Source of the DNA: Betaproteobacteria bacterium
GTDB lineage: Bacteria > Pseudomonadota > Gammaproteobacteria > Burkholderiales > Burkholderiaceae_C
Direction of reading: 5' to 3'
Length of the DNA stretch: 21,960 nt
NCBI GenBank assembly: GCA_009923345.1
Contig: RFTR01000010.1
Coordinates: 1-21,960, forward strand
In this document: in pieces, positions 7,613 to 15,405 of the stretch
Numbering within the stretch: position 1 is the stretch's first letter
Layout: every line of letters begins with the position of its first letter
Notes under the pieces: generated by a model
The model's input: only the letters and a program-made list of their open reading frames with translations
What the model was told of the DNA's origin: nothing
The model's database searches: none
Program-made: the position numbers and the translations under genes

Positions 7613-8119
7613 ATGAGTAACCCCCGCGTAGAACTGCACATCTTGGACCACGGCGTCATCACGCTTGAACTCGATGCAGACAAAGCCCCCAACACCACAC
7701 AAAATTTTTTGAATTACGTCAACAAAGGCCATTACGACAAAACCATTTTTCACCGTGTTATTCCTGGCTTTATGGTGCAAGGTGGTGGCTTTGAAGTCGG
7801 CATGACCGAAAAGAGTTCTGACGAGCCTATCGAGAATGAAGCCAACAACGGCTTGAAAAACAACCACTACACCGTGGCTATGGCACGCACGTCTGAGCCG
7901 CACTCAGCGTCATCACAGTTTTTTATCAATGCAGCGGACAACGACTTCTTGAACCATACAGCGCCCTCACGCCAAGGTTGGGGCTACGCGGTATTTGGCA
8001 AAGTAGTGGAAGGCACGGATGTGGTCGACAAAATCGCCAAAGTCAAAACGGGCCGCAAAGGTTTCCATGACGACGTGCCCAAAGAAGACGTCATCATCGA
8101 AAAGGCTGTCGCCCTCTAA
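7613..8119 (+). CDS. ppiB: Cytoplasmic peptidyl-prolyl cis-trans isomerase B, cyclophilin type
   Basis: 168 residues with no signal peptide, close to E. coli PpiB (164). IFHRVIPGFMVQGGGFEVGM, ENEANNGLKNNHYTVAMART and SQFFINAADNDFLNH match the PpiB form, including its internal insert. The start is the ATG at 7613, chosen because AAGGA lies at 7602-7606, six bases upstream, and because it gives the PpiB N-terminus. The same frame is open further upstream, but that stretch overlaps ppiA and has no family similarity. Its stop is followed directly by the lpxH start. The pair of adjacent cyclophilins, one exported and one not, looks like an old duplication. Confidence 0.95.
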   Translation: MSNPRVELHILDHGVITLELDADKAPNTTQNFLNYVNKGHYDKTIFHRVIPGFMVQGGGFEVGMTEKSSDEPIENEANNGLKNNHYTVAMARTSEPHSASSQFFINAADNDFLNHTAPSRQGWGYAVFGKVVEGTDVVDKIAKVKTGRKGFHDDVPKEDVIIEKAVAL

Positions 8120-8863
8120 ATGATTGCGCCATCTGATTGGCGCATGGTGGACTTTTTGTCCGACGTGCATTTGGACGCTGGCGAAGTCGCAACGTTCAAT
8201 GCTTGGGCTAACCACTTAAACACCACCCCTGCAAATGCCCTATTTATATTGGGCGATTTGTTTGAAGTGTGGATTGGTGACGACACGCAAGACCCCTTCC
8301 ATTTGCAATGCATGGAAGTGTTGCGTAACAACGTTAGACGTATACCTGTATTTTTTATGTGCGGTAACCGCGATTTCTTGGTGGGATCGCATTGGCTACG
8401 ATCTACCGGCGTGCAAGGCATGCAAGACCCTTGCGTTCTAGAACTCGCCAAGCAAAAAGTATTGCTAAGCCACGGCGATGCCTTGTGTATTGACGATATC
8501 GACTACATGGCATTTCGCAAGCAAGTGCGCTCTAGCGCATGGCAAGAAGCGTTTTTAGCCAAACCTTTGTCAGAGCGCCAGCAAATTGCGAAAGACTTGC
8601 GCGCGCAAAGCAAGGCACGCCAACAAACGCAAACTGATTATGTGGATGTGGACGCAAATAACGCACGCGTTTGGTTACAAGAAAACGATTGCAAGTTACT
8701 CATACATGGTCATACCCATCGCCCTGCCTCACACAACTTGGGCAACGGCCTCAGCCGCATCGTGTTGAGTGACTGGGAAGCCCTTACAAAACCACCTAGG
8801 CTGGAAGTCTTGCGTTGGACGCAAGATACACAACGATTTACCCGTATTTCTGTGAATAACTGA
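8120..8863 (+). CDS. lpxH: UDP-2,3-diacylglucosamine diphosphatase
   Basis: 247 residues, close to the E. coli enzyme (240). LpxH cleaves UDP-2,3-diacylglucosamine to lipid X and UMP in lipid A synthesis at the inner face of the inner membrane. The calcineurin-type metallophosphatase motifs are present in order: SDVHLD (14-19), GDLFEVWIGDD (45-55), GNRDF (82-86), a lone SHGD, and HGHTHRP near the C-terminus. The ATG follows the ppiB TAA with no gap, so translation is probably coupled. The gene shows that the organism makes lipid A, as expected for a Gram-negative bacterium. Confidence 0.96.
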   Translation: MIAPSDWRMVDFLSDVHLDAGEVATFNAWANHLNTTPANALFILGDLFEVWIGDDTQDPFHLQCMEVLRNNVRRIPVFFMCGNRDFLVGSHWLRSTGVQGMQDPCVLELAKQKVLLSHGDALCIDDIDYMAFRKQVRSSAWQEAFLAKPLSERQQIAKDLRAQSKARQQTQTDYVDVDANNARVWLQENDCKLLIHGHTHRPASHNLGNGLSRIVLSDWEALTKPPRLEVLRWTQDTQRFTRISVNN

Positions 8864-8908
8864 TGAACTTGCCTTGAAATTAGCTCTTAGAAGGCTATGG
8901 GCAGAGCA

Positions 8909-8962
8909 AAGGGTATTAACTCAACAAAGGGTTATTGCTTCAGCAAGGGTTATCGCTTCAAC
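8909..8962. repeat. Three tandem 18-bp units over the stop codon of the DUF349 gene
   Basis: Units run 8909-8926, 8927-8944 and 8945-8962. The second and third (AAGGGTTATTGCTTCAGC and AAGGGTTATCGCTTCAAC) match at 16 of 18 positions; the first is more diverged and aligns best with small gaps. Read on the minus strand, each of the two good units encodes Leu-Lys-Arg/Gln followed by a TAA stop. The array is therefore a duplication of the end of the gene, with the copies lying beyond the stop. The rest of 8864-8908 has no feature I can support. Confidence 0.7.
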
Positions 8963-11640
8963 AAAACTTTTAAAGCAGCCTGCAAACGTCTGCCATTTGC
9001 CTCGTCATACCCACTAGACAAAACATGAGCGGCATCTGCAGCCCATGTCATTTGCGGCGACGGATCGTTTCGGCGTGTGAGCAACTGCAATTGCAAAGCA
9101 CGGCGCGCGTCCATGTGGGCGGCAGGGGTAGGTAGATCAGCGGCCATTTCCATGCGTAACAAGGCTTGTGTCGCGTCAGCAGCGGGCGCTTTGGCAAGTG
9201 CTTGCGTCCATTGCGAGCGTTGAGCAGCATTGAGTTTGTTGCCAATCGCTTGCGCAGTTGGCATTTGCTCTGGATCGCGTTTTTCCCAAGCGTGTAAGAG
9301 TTGAGTGAGCACTTCGCCATGGGCTTGTGCGGCCAAGCGACGCAATGCGTCTTGGGCGTTTTCTATCGCGAATCGCTGGGCACGGAAAGCTGCTTCCCCT
9401 AGGCGCGGACCGCGAGGTGCAGTATCTTCGCGGTCACGCCAGCCACCCGCTTTATCGCCAAACTTGCCACCTGCTTTGCCGCCCATCGTGCCTTTTACAC
9501 TTGGTTTGCCATCGCGTCCACGGCCACCCTGAGAAGGTAACTCAGTGCGTTTTTGGCCAGGACGGTCATCCCCGCGTACAGCCACCACCGGGCGAGGAGC
9601 GGCTTTGGGAACGGGTGGCGGAGTGCTTTCACTTGGCGATTCAGTTTTAACTTCAGTCGAATCAGATGATTCTGGTGATTTATCTGAAGATTCGGCCGTT
9701 GCAGCAAGAGTTTCTTTCGCCTCTGGGCTAGCCTCTGTGGCTTCTGGGCTAGCCTCTGTCGCAACCTGCGCAGTTTCTGTGGCTGCCGCAGCGGTTTCTG
9801 AAACTGCATTTGTGCCTGCAGGTGCAGAACTTGGCGCCGCAGTTGGCAACTCGCCACGGCTAACTTTTTCCAAGTTTTGCATCGCAGCACGAATGGCCGA
9901 GGCATCGCCTTTGGCTACAGCAGACTCCACCGCTTTGGAGGCTTCCATGACAGCTTTGTCGATGGGGGTGAGTGCCGCTTGCGCTTGTTCGCGCACAGTA
10001 GATTTACGCGCAAAGGCTTCGTCTATGGGTTTCCTAAATGCGTCCCAGAGTTTTTGTTCTAGGCGACGATCCAAAACAACGGCATGGGCTTCTTCTTGCC
10101 AACGTTGTTGTAAGGCTTTGACGGCATCAATACGCAATGTGGGGGCGGCACCTAAATCTTGCGCCTCAGCAATCAAAGCATTGCGGCGTTCCAAGCTAGC
10201 TTTTTGCACGATCTCTAAGGGTTCGTGCGCCGCATGGATGGCGGCTTTCCACTGCGGTTGCAATTCCGCGAACATTTTTTCACTCAGGTGACCGCTTTCG
10301 CGCCAACGTTGGGCGAATTGGTGCAACTGACGGGCGACGCCTTTCCAGTCGGGGCCCTGGGCATGCTCAGCAGCCCAAGTTTTGAGTTCTTCGATCAAAG
10401 CCACACGCTGGGCTTTGTTGGCTGCAGTTTGGGCACGGGCCTCTTTGAGCCAGGCATCGACCACCACATGGGCTTTGTTACAAGCCGCATCAAATCGCTT
10501 CCACAAAGCGGGATTGGGCGCAGCTTGTTTGTCGACTTTTTTCCACTCCTCACGCAAATTGCGCAATGTCTCTTGCATCTTGCGGCCGCCCATGGCGGGA
10601 ACAAGCTCGATTTCTTCTGCCGCTTCAACAGACAAGTCCTCAGTTGTCGCACTAGGCGATTCATCGTCTTTCGGTGGGGCTTTTTCTTTTGTTTTAGCCG
10701 AGATAGGCTTGAAAAGTGCCTCAGCCTGCATAGCGAGTTCAAGCCGTTGCTGGTCTATCAAGACCTTGTCACCCATGGGTTTGACTTTGCGGGTGGCTTC
10801 GCTAGCTACGCCAGTAGCGGGTGCAGTTGGGGCGTTTTGCGAGGACTCAACTGGCTGAGCTTGGGCTTGCGCTTGTGACGGGTTACGCACTTGGCGAATT
10901 TGTTCCGCCCATGCCGGCACTGCTGGCAATGGCGCTTGCGAGTCTGCCGCGGCGGCTTCGGTGAGTTGCAACGCATCGCCAAACGCCAGCCAAACGGCTT
11001 GCAGTTGTTGGGCACTGGTTTGCAAAGCGGGCGGGAATTTGGCGTCCACGCTAGACCACTGCGCGTCGTCGGTCAGGCTCTTGGCTTGGGCGTGCCAGCG
11101 CTCTAAGTCGGCTTGCAAGGCTTCGCGCTGGGATTGGGCATCTTGCCAAGGCTTGGTCGAAAGGACTTCAATACGCTGTGCCAACAAAACAGCGGCTTCG
11201 CGCTGCACTTGCGACTGGTGCTGTAAGTCCTCGATGGCTTTCACGCGGTCGGCCAAAGCAGTTTTAAGACCCGCCAGTGGCTCGCGCGACAAAGGCGCAC
11301 CTGCTTTGGCGGCGTCGCGTTGCCATGCCATCGCGTCGGCAATATTGATGCGTGGGGCGTCGCGCAAGGCCGAGCCTTTTTCTGCCCAACTGTGGGCCAA
11401 AGCTTCTTGTTCGATATTGCGACGTTTTTCGTCCATGCTGTCGCGCAAGACTTTGGCTGCACCCTTGTCACGGTGGCTCATTTCCTTGAACACATCTTGC
11501 AAGGCAGAGAGGCTGGGCTCGGTGAGCACCCACGTTTGCAAGAGCGAAATGCGCTCACCCGAAGTGGCTGCGGTAAAGGCGCCAGCGGTCAATGCATCGA
11601 GGGCGGCGAGGTCTGGGTTTTTATTTTCTGGTTGGGTCAC
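8950..11640 (-). CDS. Large DUF349-domain protein
   Basis: 896 residues from a GTG at 11640-11638. DUF349 units, helical repeats with a Trp-rich pattern, are visible as EEWKKVDKQ...LWKRFDAACNKA (about 365-403), QRWRESGHLSEKMFAELQPQWKA (about 445-466) and QRWQEEAHAV...LWDAFRKPIDEAF (about 513-545). Residues about 597-690 form an Ala/Ser/Glu/Pro-rich linker with two copies of TEASPEA. Residues about 700-740 are Gly/Arg/Lys-rich, and a helical C-terminal domain completes the protein. There is no signal peptide or membrane segment. The family's function is poorly defined; the basic Gly-rich part could bind nucleic acid, but that is inference. It is transcribed alone and divergently from the transglycosylase gene. 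Long open frames on the opposite strand are shadows of its Ala-rich coding. Confidence 0.88.
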   Translation of the reverse strand: MTQPENKNPDLAALDALTAGAFTAATSGERISLLQTWVLTEPSLSALQDVFKEMSHRDKGAAKVLRDSMDEKRRNIEQEALAHSWAEKGSALRDAPRINIADAMAWQRDAAKAGAPLSREPLAGLKTALADRVKAIEDLQHQSQVQREAAVLLAQRIEVLSTKPWQDAQSQREALQADLERWHAQAKSLTDDAQWSSVDAKFPPALQTSAQQLQAVWLAFGDALQLTEAAAADSQAPLPAVPAWAEQIRQVRNPSQAQAQAQPVESSQNAPTAPATGVASEATRKVKPMGDKVLIDQQRLELAMQAEALFKPISAKTKEKAPPKDDESPSATTEDLSVEAAEEIELVPAMGGRKMQETLRNLREEWKKVDKQAAPNPALWKRFDAACNKAHVVVDAWLKEARAQTAANKAQRVALIEELKTWAAEHAQGPDWKGVARQLHQFAQRWRESGHLSEKMFAELQPQWKAAIHAAHEPLEIVQKASLERRNALIAEAQDLGAAPTLRIDAVKALQQRWQEEAHAVVLDRRLEQKLWDAFRKPIDEAFARKSTVREQAQAALTPIDKAVMEASKAVESAVAKGDASAIRAAMQNLEKVSRGELPTAAPSSAPAGTNAVSETAAAATETAQVATEASPEATEASPEAKETLAATAESSDKSPESSDSTEVKTESPSESTPPPVPKAAPRPVVAVRGDDRPGQKRTELPSQGGRGRDGKPSVKGTMGGKAGGKFGDKAGGWRDREDTAPRGPRLGEAAFRAQRFAIENAQDALRRLAAQAHGEVLTQLLHAWEKRDPEQMPTAQAIGNKLNAAQRSQWTQALAKAPAADATQALLRMEMAADLPTPAAHMDARRALQLQLLTRRNDPSPQMTWAADAAHVLSSGYDEANGRRLQAALKVLLKR
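9722..9763 (-). repeat. Two tandem 21-bp copies inside the DUF349 gene
   Basis: The 17-base stretch TCTGGGCTAGCCTCTGT occurs at 9722-9738 and again at 9743-9759, giving a period of 21. On the coding strand this encodes two copies of the heptad TEASPEA in the low-complexity linker. It is an in-frame expansion that could vary in number between strains. Confidence 0.75.
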
Positions 11641-11763
11641 GGTGACGGCTCAATATCTGAATATCCCTACATTGTCGCTGAGGCTTTAAAATTTTCCCCT
11701 TCACCGCTTTTTGAGTATTTCCCTTTGAAACAGTTTCTTGCCCGTTTAAACCTCGGGCTACGG

Positions 11764-12570
11764 ATGTTTGCGACAGACGTAGTCCAAGGGTTTTTCGCCA
11801 TCACCCACAACGGGTTGGCGGTTTTGGGCCTGTCTATTTTCTTTTTTTTCGTGGCTTTGTCGGTGAGACCAGATCTTCGCTCAGTCACGGAAACCAAATT
11901 GATCAGCTGGTTACAAGAGAGGCAATATGACTCAACTGGCGTAGAGGCCGATACCGATGCGGTAGACCGAGCCACTGCCATTGACCCGCGCGACTTACCT
12001 CGCCAACAAGCTAACTTAGCTTATTGGTTAAGCAAAAAATACCGCGTTGCGCCAGAGCCCTTGAGTGCACTGGTAAGTGAGGCTTATGACTTAGGCGCCA
12101 GGAATCAAATTGATCCTTCTCTCATACTGGCCGTTATGGCTGTGGAATCTGGCTTCAACCCTTTTGCCCAAAGCAATATGGGGGCCCAAGGTTTGATGCA
12201 AGTGATGACAAAGGTACATGAAGAGAAATACATCAGTTTTGGTGGCCCTTTGGCAGCTTTTGACCCAGTTGCCAATCTACGCGTCGGTGTAAGTGTGCTC
12301 AAAGACTGCATCAATCGCGCTGGTTCGGCAGAGGCCGGTCTCAAACTCTATGTGGGTGCTGGCAATTTGAAGGACGACAGTGGCTATGCCGCCAAGGTGC
12401 TGAGCGAATACGCACGCTTACAACTTGTGGCCAAAGGAGTGAAAGTATCTACCTCCGCCTCACCGACCACTGCCGCCGAAGCAGCATCGGCTCGTCTCGA
12501 AAGCCTGTGGGAAAAAGCCCAGCGCTTGACGCCATTTGGCAAAGACAAAGACGACGAAGACACCAAATAA
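11764..12570 (+). CDS. Membrane-anchored lytic transglycosylase (SLT domain)
   Basis: 268 residues from the ATG at 11764. One membrane segment (about residues 18-34, GLAVLGLSIFFFFVALS) lies near the N-terminus and is not followed by a clear cleavage site, so the protein is probably anchored in the inner membrane with its domain in the periplasm. The Slt-type catalytic domain starts near residue 110: ILAVMAVESGFNPFA contains the catalytic Glu (about 128), followed by SNMGAQGLMQVM and YVGAGN. These enzymes cleave peptidoglycan between MurNAc and GlcNAc with 1,6-anhydro products. An in-frame TTG at 11725 would add 13 residues and give a more family-like basic N-terminus, so the start is uncertain. 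It ends 40 bases before glyA. Confidence 0.9.
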   Translation: MFATDVVQGFFAITHNGLAVLGLSIFFFFVALSVRPDLRSVTETKLISWLQERQYDSTGVEADTDAVDRATAIDPRDLPRQQANLAYWLSKKYRVAPEPLSALVSEAYDLGARNQIDPSLILAVMAVESGFNPFAQSNMGAQGLMQVMTKVHEEKYISFGGPLAAFDPVANLRVGVSVLKDCINRAGSAEAGLKLYVGAGNLKDDSGYAAKVLSEYARLQLVAKGVKVSTSASPTTAAEAASARLESLWEKAQRLTPFGKDKDDEDTK

Positions 12571-12610
12571 CTTTTTTAATTTCAGATTATTTTCCTAAGG
12601 ACAACTTTTC

Positions 12611-13855
12611 ATGTACCAACGCAATGTCTTGATCGCGCATACCGACCCAGAGATTTGGGCCGCTATTGAGGCCGAGAACGCCCGTCAAGAACACCACATC
12701 GAACTCATTGCTAGCGAAAACTACGCTTCCCCCGCTGTCATGCAAGCCCAAGGCTCGCAAATGACGAATAAATATGCCGAGGGCTACCCCGGCAAGCGCT
12801 ACTACGGTGGTTGTGAAAACGTCGATGTAGCTGAGCAACTCGCGATTGACCGCGTCAAGAAAATCTTCGGTGCGGATGCTGCCAACGTGCAACCGCATTG
12901 CGGCGCCTCAGCCAACGAAGCGGTATTTTTGGCGTTCTTGAAGCCAGGCGACACCATCATGGGCATGAGCTTGGCCGAAGGCGGTCACCTGACGCACGGG
13001 ATGCCTCTCAACATCAGTGGCAAATGGTTCAACGTCGTGTCGTATGGCTTGAATGCCAAAGAAGAAATCGACTATGACGCCATGGAAAAGAAGGCGCATG
13101 AACATAAACCTAAGCTCATCATCGCTGGCGCATCTGCTTACAGCTTGCACATCGACTTTGCGCGTTTTGCCAAAGTGGCGAAAGACGTGGGCGCGATTTT
13201 CTTGGTGGACATGGCGCATTACGCGGGTTTGATTGCTGCGGGCGTGTATCCCAACCCGGTGCCTCACGCGGACGTCGTGACATCGACCACCCACAAGAGT
13301 TTGCGCGGACCGCGCGGTGGCATTATTTTGATGAAGGCCGAGCACGAAAAAGCGATCAACAGCGCTATCTTCCCCGGCTTGCAAGGCGGCCCGCTGATGC
13401 ACGTCATTGCAGCCAAGGCTGTAGCTTTCAAAGAAGCGATGGCACCAGAGTTCAAAGGATACCAACAGCAAGTGGTGAAGAATGCCCAAATCATTGCCGA
13501 GACATTGACCCAGCGCGGTTTGCGTATCGTCAGCGGCGGCACCCAAAGCCATGTGATGCTGGTCGATTTACGCTCCAAAAAAATCACCGGCAAAGAAGCC
13601 GAAGCCGCACTCGGTGCTGCGCACATGACAATCAACAAAAACGCCATCCCGAACGACCCTGAAAAACCCTTCGTGACCAGCGGTGTGCGCATAGGCACAC
13701 CCGCGATGACAACACGTGGTTTCAAGGACGACGAAGCGCGCTTGACCGCCAATTTGATCGCCGACGTCTTAGACAACCCCCACGACGAAGCCAATATCGC
13801 CGCCGCGCGCGCCAAGGTGCATGCGTTGACAGCTAAGTTTCCCGTCTACAAGTAA
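12611..13855 (+). CDS. glyA: Serine hydroxymethyltransferase
   Basis: 414 residues, as usual for the family. The enzyme interconverts serine and glycine with transfer of a one-carbon unit to tetrahydrofolate, using pyridoxal phosphate. VVTSTTHKSLRGPRGG carries the PLP lysine at residue 229. IELIASENYASPAV and NKYAEGYPGKRYYGG are the other hallmark segments. The ATG at 12611 follows TAAGGA (12596-12601) with nine bases spacing. nrdR starts four bases after its stop, so the two are expected to be cotranscribed; I know this pairing from many betaproteobacteria. No riboswitch was seen in the 40 bases upstream. Confidence 0.98.
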   Translation: MYQRNVLIAHTDPEIWAAIEAENARQEHHIELIASENYASPAVMQAQGSQMTNKYAEGYPGKRYYGGCENVDVAEQLAIDRVKKIFGADAANVQPHCGASANEAVFLAFLKPGDTIMGMSLAEGGHLTHGMPLNISGKWFNVVSYGLNAKEEIDYDAMEKKAHEHKPKLIIAGASAYSLHIDFARFAKVAKDVGAIFLVDMAHYAGLIAAGVYPNPVPHADVVTSTTHKSLRGPRGGIILMKAEHEKAINSAIFPGLQGGPLMHVIAAKAVAFKEAMAPEFKGYQQQVVKNAQIIAETLTQRGLRIVSGGTQSHVMLVDLRSKKITGKEAEAALGAAHMTINKNAIPNDPEKPFVTSGVRIGTPAMTTRGFKDDEARLTANLIADVLDNPHDEANIAAARAKVHALTAKFPVYK

Positions 13856-13858
13856 GCC

Positions 13859-14308
13859 ATGAAGTGCCCTTTTTGCGGCCACCTAGAGACCCAAGTGGTC
13901 GAGACCCGCATGTCTGAAGACGGCGATTCGATTCGCCGACGTCGCCAATGCGGTGCCTGCGAAAAGCGCTACACCACCTACGAGCGTCCTGATGTCAGTT
14001 ATCCCAACGTCGTGAAAAAAGATGGTCGACGCACAGAGTTTCAGCACAGCAAGTTGGTGGGTTCGATGGCTTTGGCTTTGCGCAAACGCCCCGTCAGCAC
14101 CGAGCAGTTAGATAACGCGGTGGAGCGAATTGAAGAAAAGCTCATGAGTCTGGGTGCCCGAGAGGTGCCATCGACCCGCTTGGGCGAGTTGGTGATGCGC
14201 GAATTGAAGAAACTCGACAAGGTGGCATACATCCGATTTGCCAGCGTCTACCGTAGTTTTGAAGATATTGACGAGTTCAAGAGTTTGGTGGACGAGGTAA
14301 GCAAATAA
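13859..14308 (+). CDS. nrdR: Transcriptional repressor NrdR
   Basis: 149 residues, the normal length. NrdR represses ribonucleotide reductase genes when its ATP-cone is occupied by the right adenine nucleotides. The N-terminal zinc ribbon has Cys3, Cys6, Cys31 and Cys34 around a basic RRRRQC stretch. The ATP-cone follows from about residue 49 (VVKKDGRRTEFQHSKLVGSM...). SVYRSFEDIDEF near the end is typical. It starts four bases after glyA and is closed by a strong terminator, so glyA-nrdR forms one transcriptional unit or the end of one starting at the transglycosylase. Confidence 0.98.
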   Translation: MKCPFCGHLETQVVETRMSEDGDSIRRRRQCGACEKRYTTYERPDVSYPNVVKKDGRRTEFQHSKLVGSMALALRKRPVSTEQLDNAVERIEEKLMSLGAREVPSTRLGELVMRELKKLDKVAYIRFASVYRSFEDIDEFKSLVDEVSK

Positions 14309-14344
14309 TTTGTAAGCACCTCTTACACACTTTTCATTCCCGCG

Positions 14345-14384
14345 ACCTAGCATGTGCTTATGTACTTGCTAGGTTTTTTCTTTT
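14345..14384 (+). terminator. Rho-independent terminator after nrdR
   Basis: ACCTAGCA (14345-14352) pairs with TGCTAGGT (14367-14374), an 8-bp stem with a 14-base loop, followed by a run of Ts (14374-14379) and then CTTTTT. It sits 36 bases after the nrdR stop. The minor pilin operon starts just after it, so that operon should need its own promoter or read-through. Confidence 0.85.
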
Positions 14385-14413
14385 TGGCGCTCTCAATTCC
14401 ACCTCAACCCAAG

Positions 14414-14914
14414 GTGGCATTCCAAGGTTTTACTTTGGTGGAGGTAATGGTCTGTTTAAGCGTTTCTGCCGTCTTGGTCGGTTTTACCCTACCGAGCGTT
14501 TGGCGATGGCAAGAACGCGCGCGCATTGACAGCGTGCGCCAGCAACTCTTCAACGACCTTCAACTTGCAAGAGTGCGCGCCTTGCAATGGGGCCAGCGTT
14601 TGCAAATGAGTCGGCTTTCGGGTTGTGCCAAGACGAGTACACATGCAACTGACTGGAGTTGCGGCTGGCAAGTCAGCCAAGCATCCAGCAGTTCTGGCAT
14701 GCAGCAAGTGATTAGCACTACCTCTCTAGACGCATCGGTACAAGTGAACTTCGCTAAAAACTCAGACTTTTTCATATCCGCTCAAGGCGATTTAGGCACG
14801 ATCGGTGACCGATGGACAGTGCTCTCTCGTGTTGCAGGCGTTAACCTGAGCCGATCTTTGTGTATCAACAGTGCGGGGCGCATGCGTTGGGTGGAGTCCG
14901 CCACATGCAGTTAA
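14414..14914 (+). CDS. FimT/GspH-family minor pseudopilin of the type IV pilus
   Basis: 166 residues from a GTG at 14414. The prepilin site is QG|FTLVEVMVCL, with Glu at position +5, followed by a hydrophobic helix. The C-terminal LCINSAGRMRW resembles the end of FimT/GspH domains. Prepilin peptidase would remove the short leader; the protein then joins the minor pilin tip complex that starts type IV pilus assembly. The start is uncertain: an ATG at 14360 in the same frame would give a 23-residue leader but lies in the loop of the nrdR terminator. Neither has a good Shine-Dalgarno site. It overlaps the next pilin gene by 10 bases and leads a four-gene minor pilin block. Confidence 0.85.
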   Translation: MAFQGFTLVEVMVCLSVSAVLVGFTLPSVWRWQERARIDSVRQQLFNDLQLARVRALQWGQRLQMSRLSGCAKTSTHATDWSCGWQVSQASSSSGMQQVISTTSLDASVQVNFAKNSDFFISAQGDLGTIGDRWTVLSRVAGVNLSRSLCINSAGRMRWVESATCS

Positions 14915-15405
14915 CTGTTCGCTCGCTTTCTAGAAAAGCCAGTGCTGGGCTCGCCATGCTCGAGGCCCTGGCTGCTTTGCTGATACTCACCGCCGGCGCG
15001 GTAGGCGTTTTGTGGTGGCAACAACAAGCTACGTTACGCCAACAACAACAGACCTACCAGTTTATTGCCATGGCTTTGGCCAGCGACTTGGCGGATCGCA
15101 TGCGAATCAACGCCTCCCAAAGTGCGCTGTATGCAATGCATTGGGGGGAGTCACGGCAAACCACACAAGACTGTTTTGCCAATGCTTGCAGCTGGACGCA
15201 ATTGGCGCAATGGGATATCGCCCAGTGGCAACAAGCATTACGCGCGCAATTGCCAAAAGGTGATGCATCGGTCTATTCCCTGCGTGGACAAACGGGGTGG
15301 TGGGCTATCAGCGTGGGGTGGCCAGCTAACAAGATTTCTTCTAACAGCACAACATGCCCCGCGCACATGCAATGCTGGAACTTATGGGTTAGGCCGCAAA
15401 GATGA
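14905..15405 (+). CDS. pilV: PilV-like minor pilin
   Basis: 166 residues. The prepilin motif is SAG|LAMLEALAALLIL, cut after Gly15, with Glu at +5 and a long hydrophobic stretch. PilV-type minor pilins are part of the priming complex under the pilus tip. The Gln-rich segment after the helix (WWQQQATLRQQQQTY) and ALASDLADRMRIN are typical of the betaproteobacterial PilV group. The start is ATG 14905, inside the end of the FimT gene; its TGA overlaps the PilW start as ATGA. Assignment to PilV rests on gene order and the N-terminal pattern, not on strong domain similarity. Confidence 0.8.
   Translation: MQLTVRSLSRKASAGLAMLEALAALLILTAGAVGVLWWQQQATLRQQQQTYQFIAMALASDLADRMRINASQSALYAMHWGESRQTTQDCFANACSWTQLAQWDIAQWQQALRAQLPKGDASVYSLRGQTGWWAISVGWPANKISSNSTTCPAHMQCWNLWVRPQR

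Noticed and set aside
8864..8908. Bidirectional terminator between lpxH and the DUF349 gene
   Set aside because: The only pairing found (GCTCT at 8883 with AGAGC at 8903) is five base pairs with a 15-base loop and no T-run.
9545..10858. Long open frames on the plus strand opposite the DUF349 gene
   Set aside because: They mirror the Ala/Glu-rich coding of the minus-strand gene, show no family motifs, and have no ribosome sites or operon context.
11641..11763. Defined promoters between the DUF349 and transglycosylase genes
   Set aside because: TAAAAT at 11687 resembles a -10 box but has no acceptable -35 at the right distance, and nothing convincing reads the other way.
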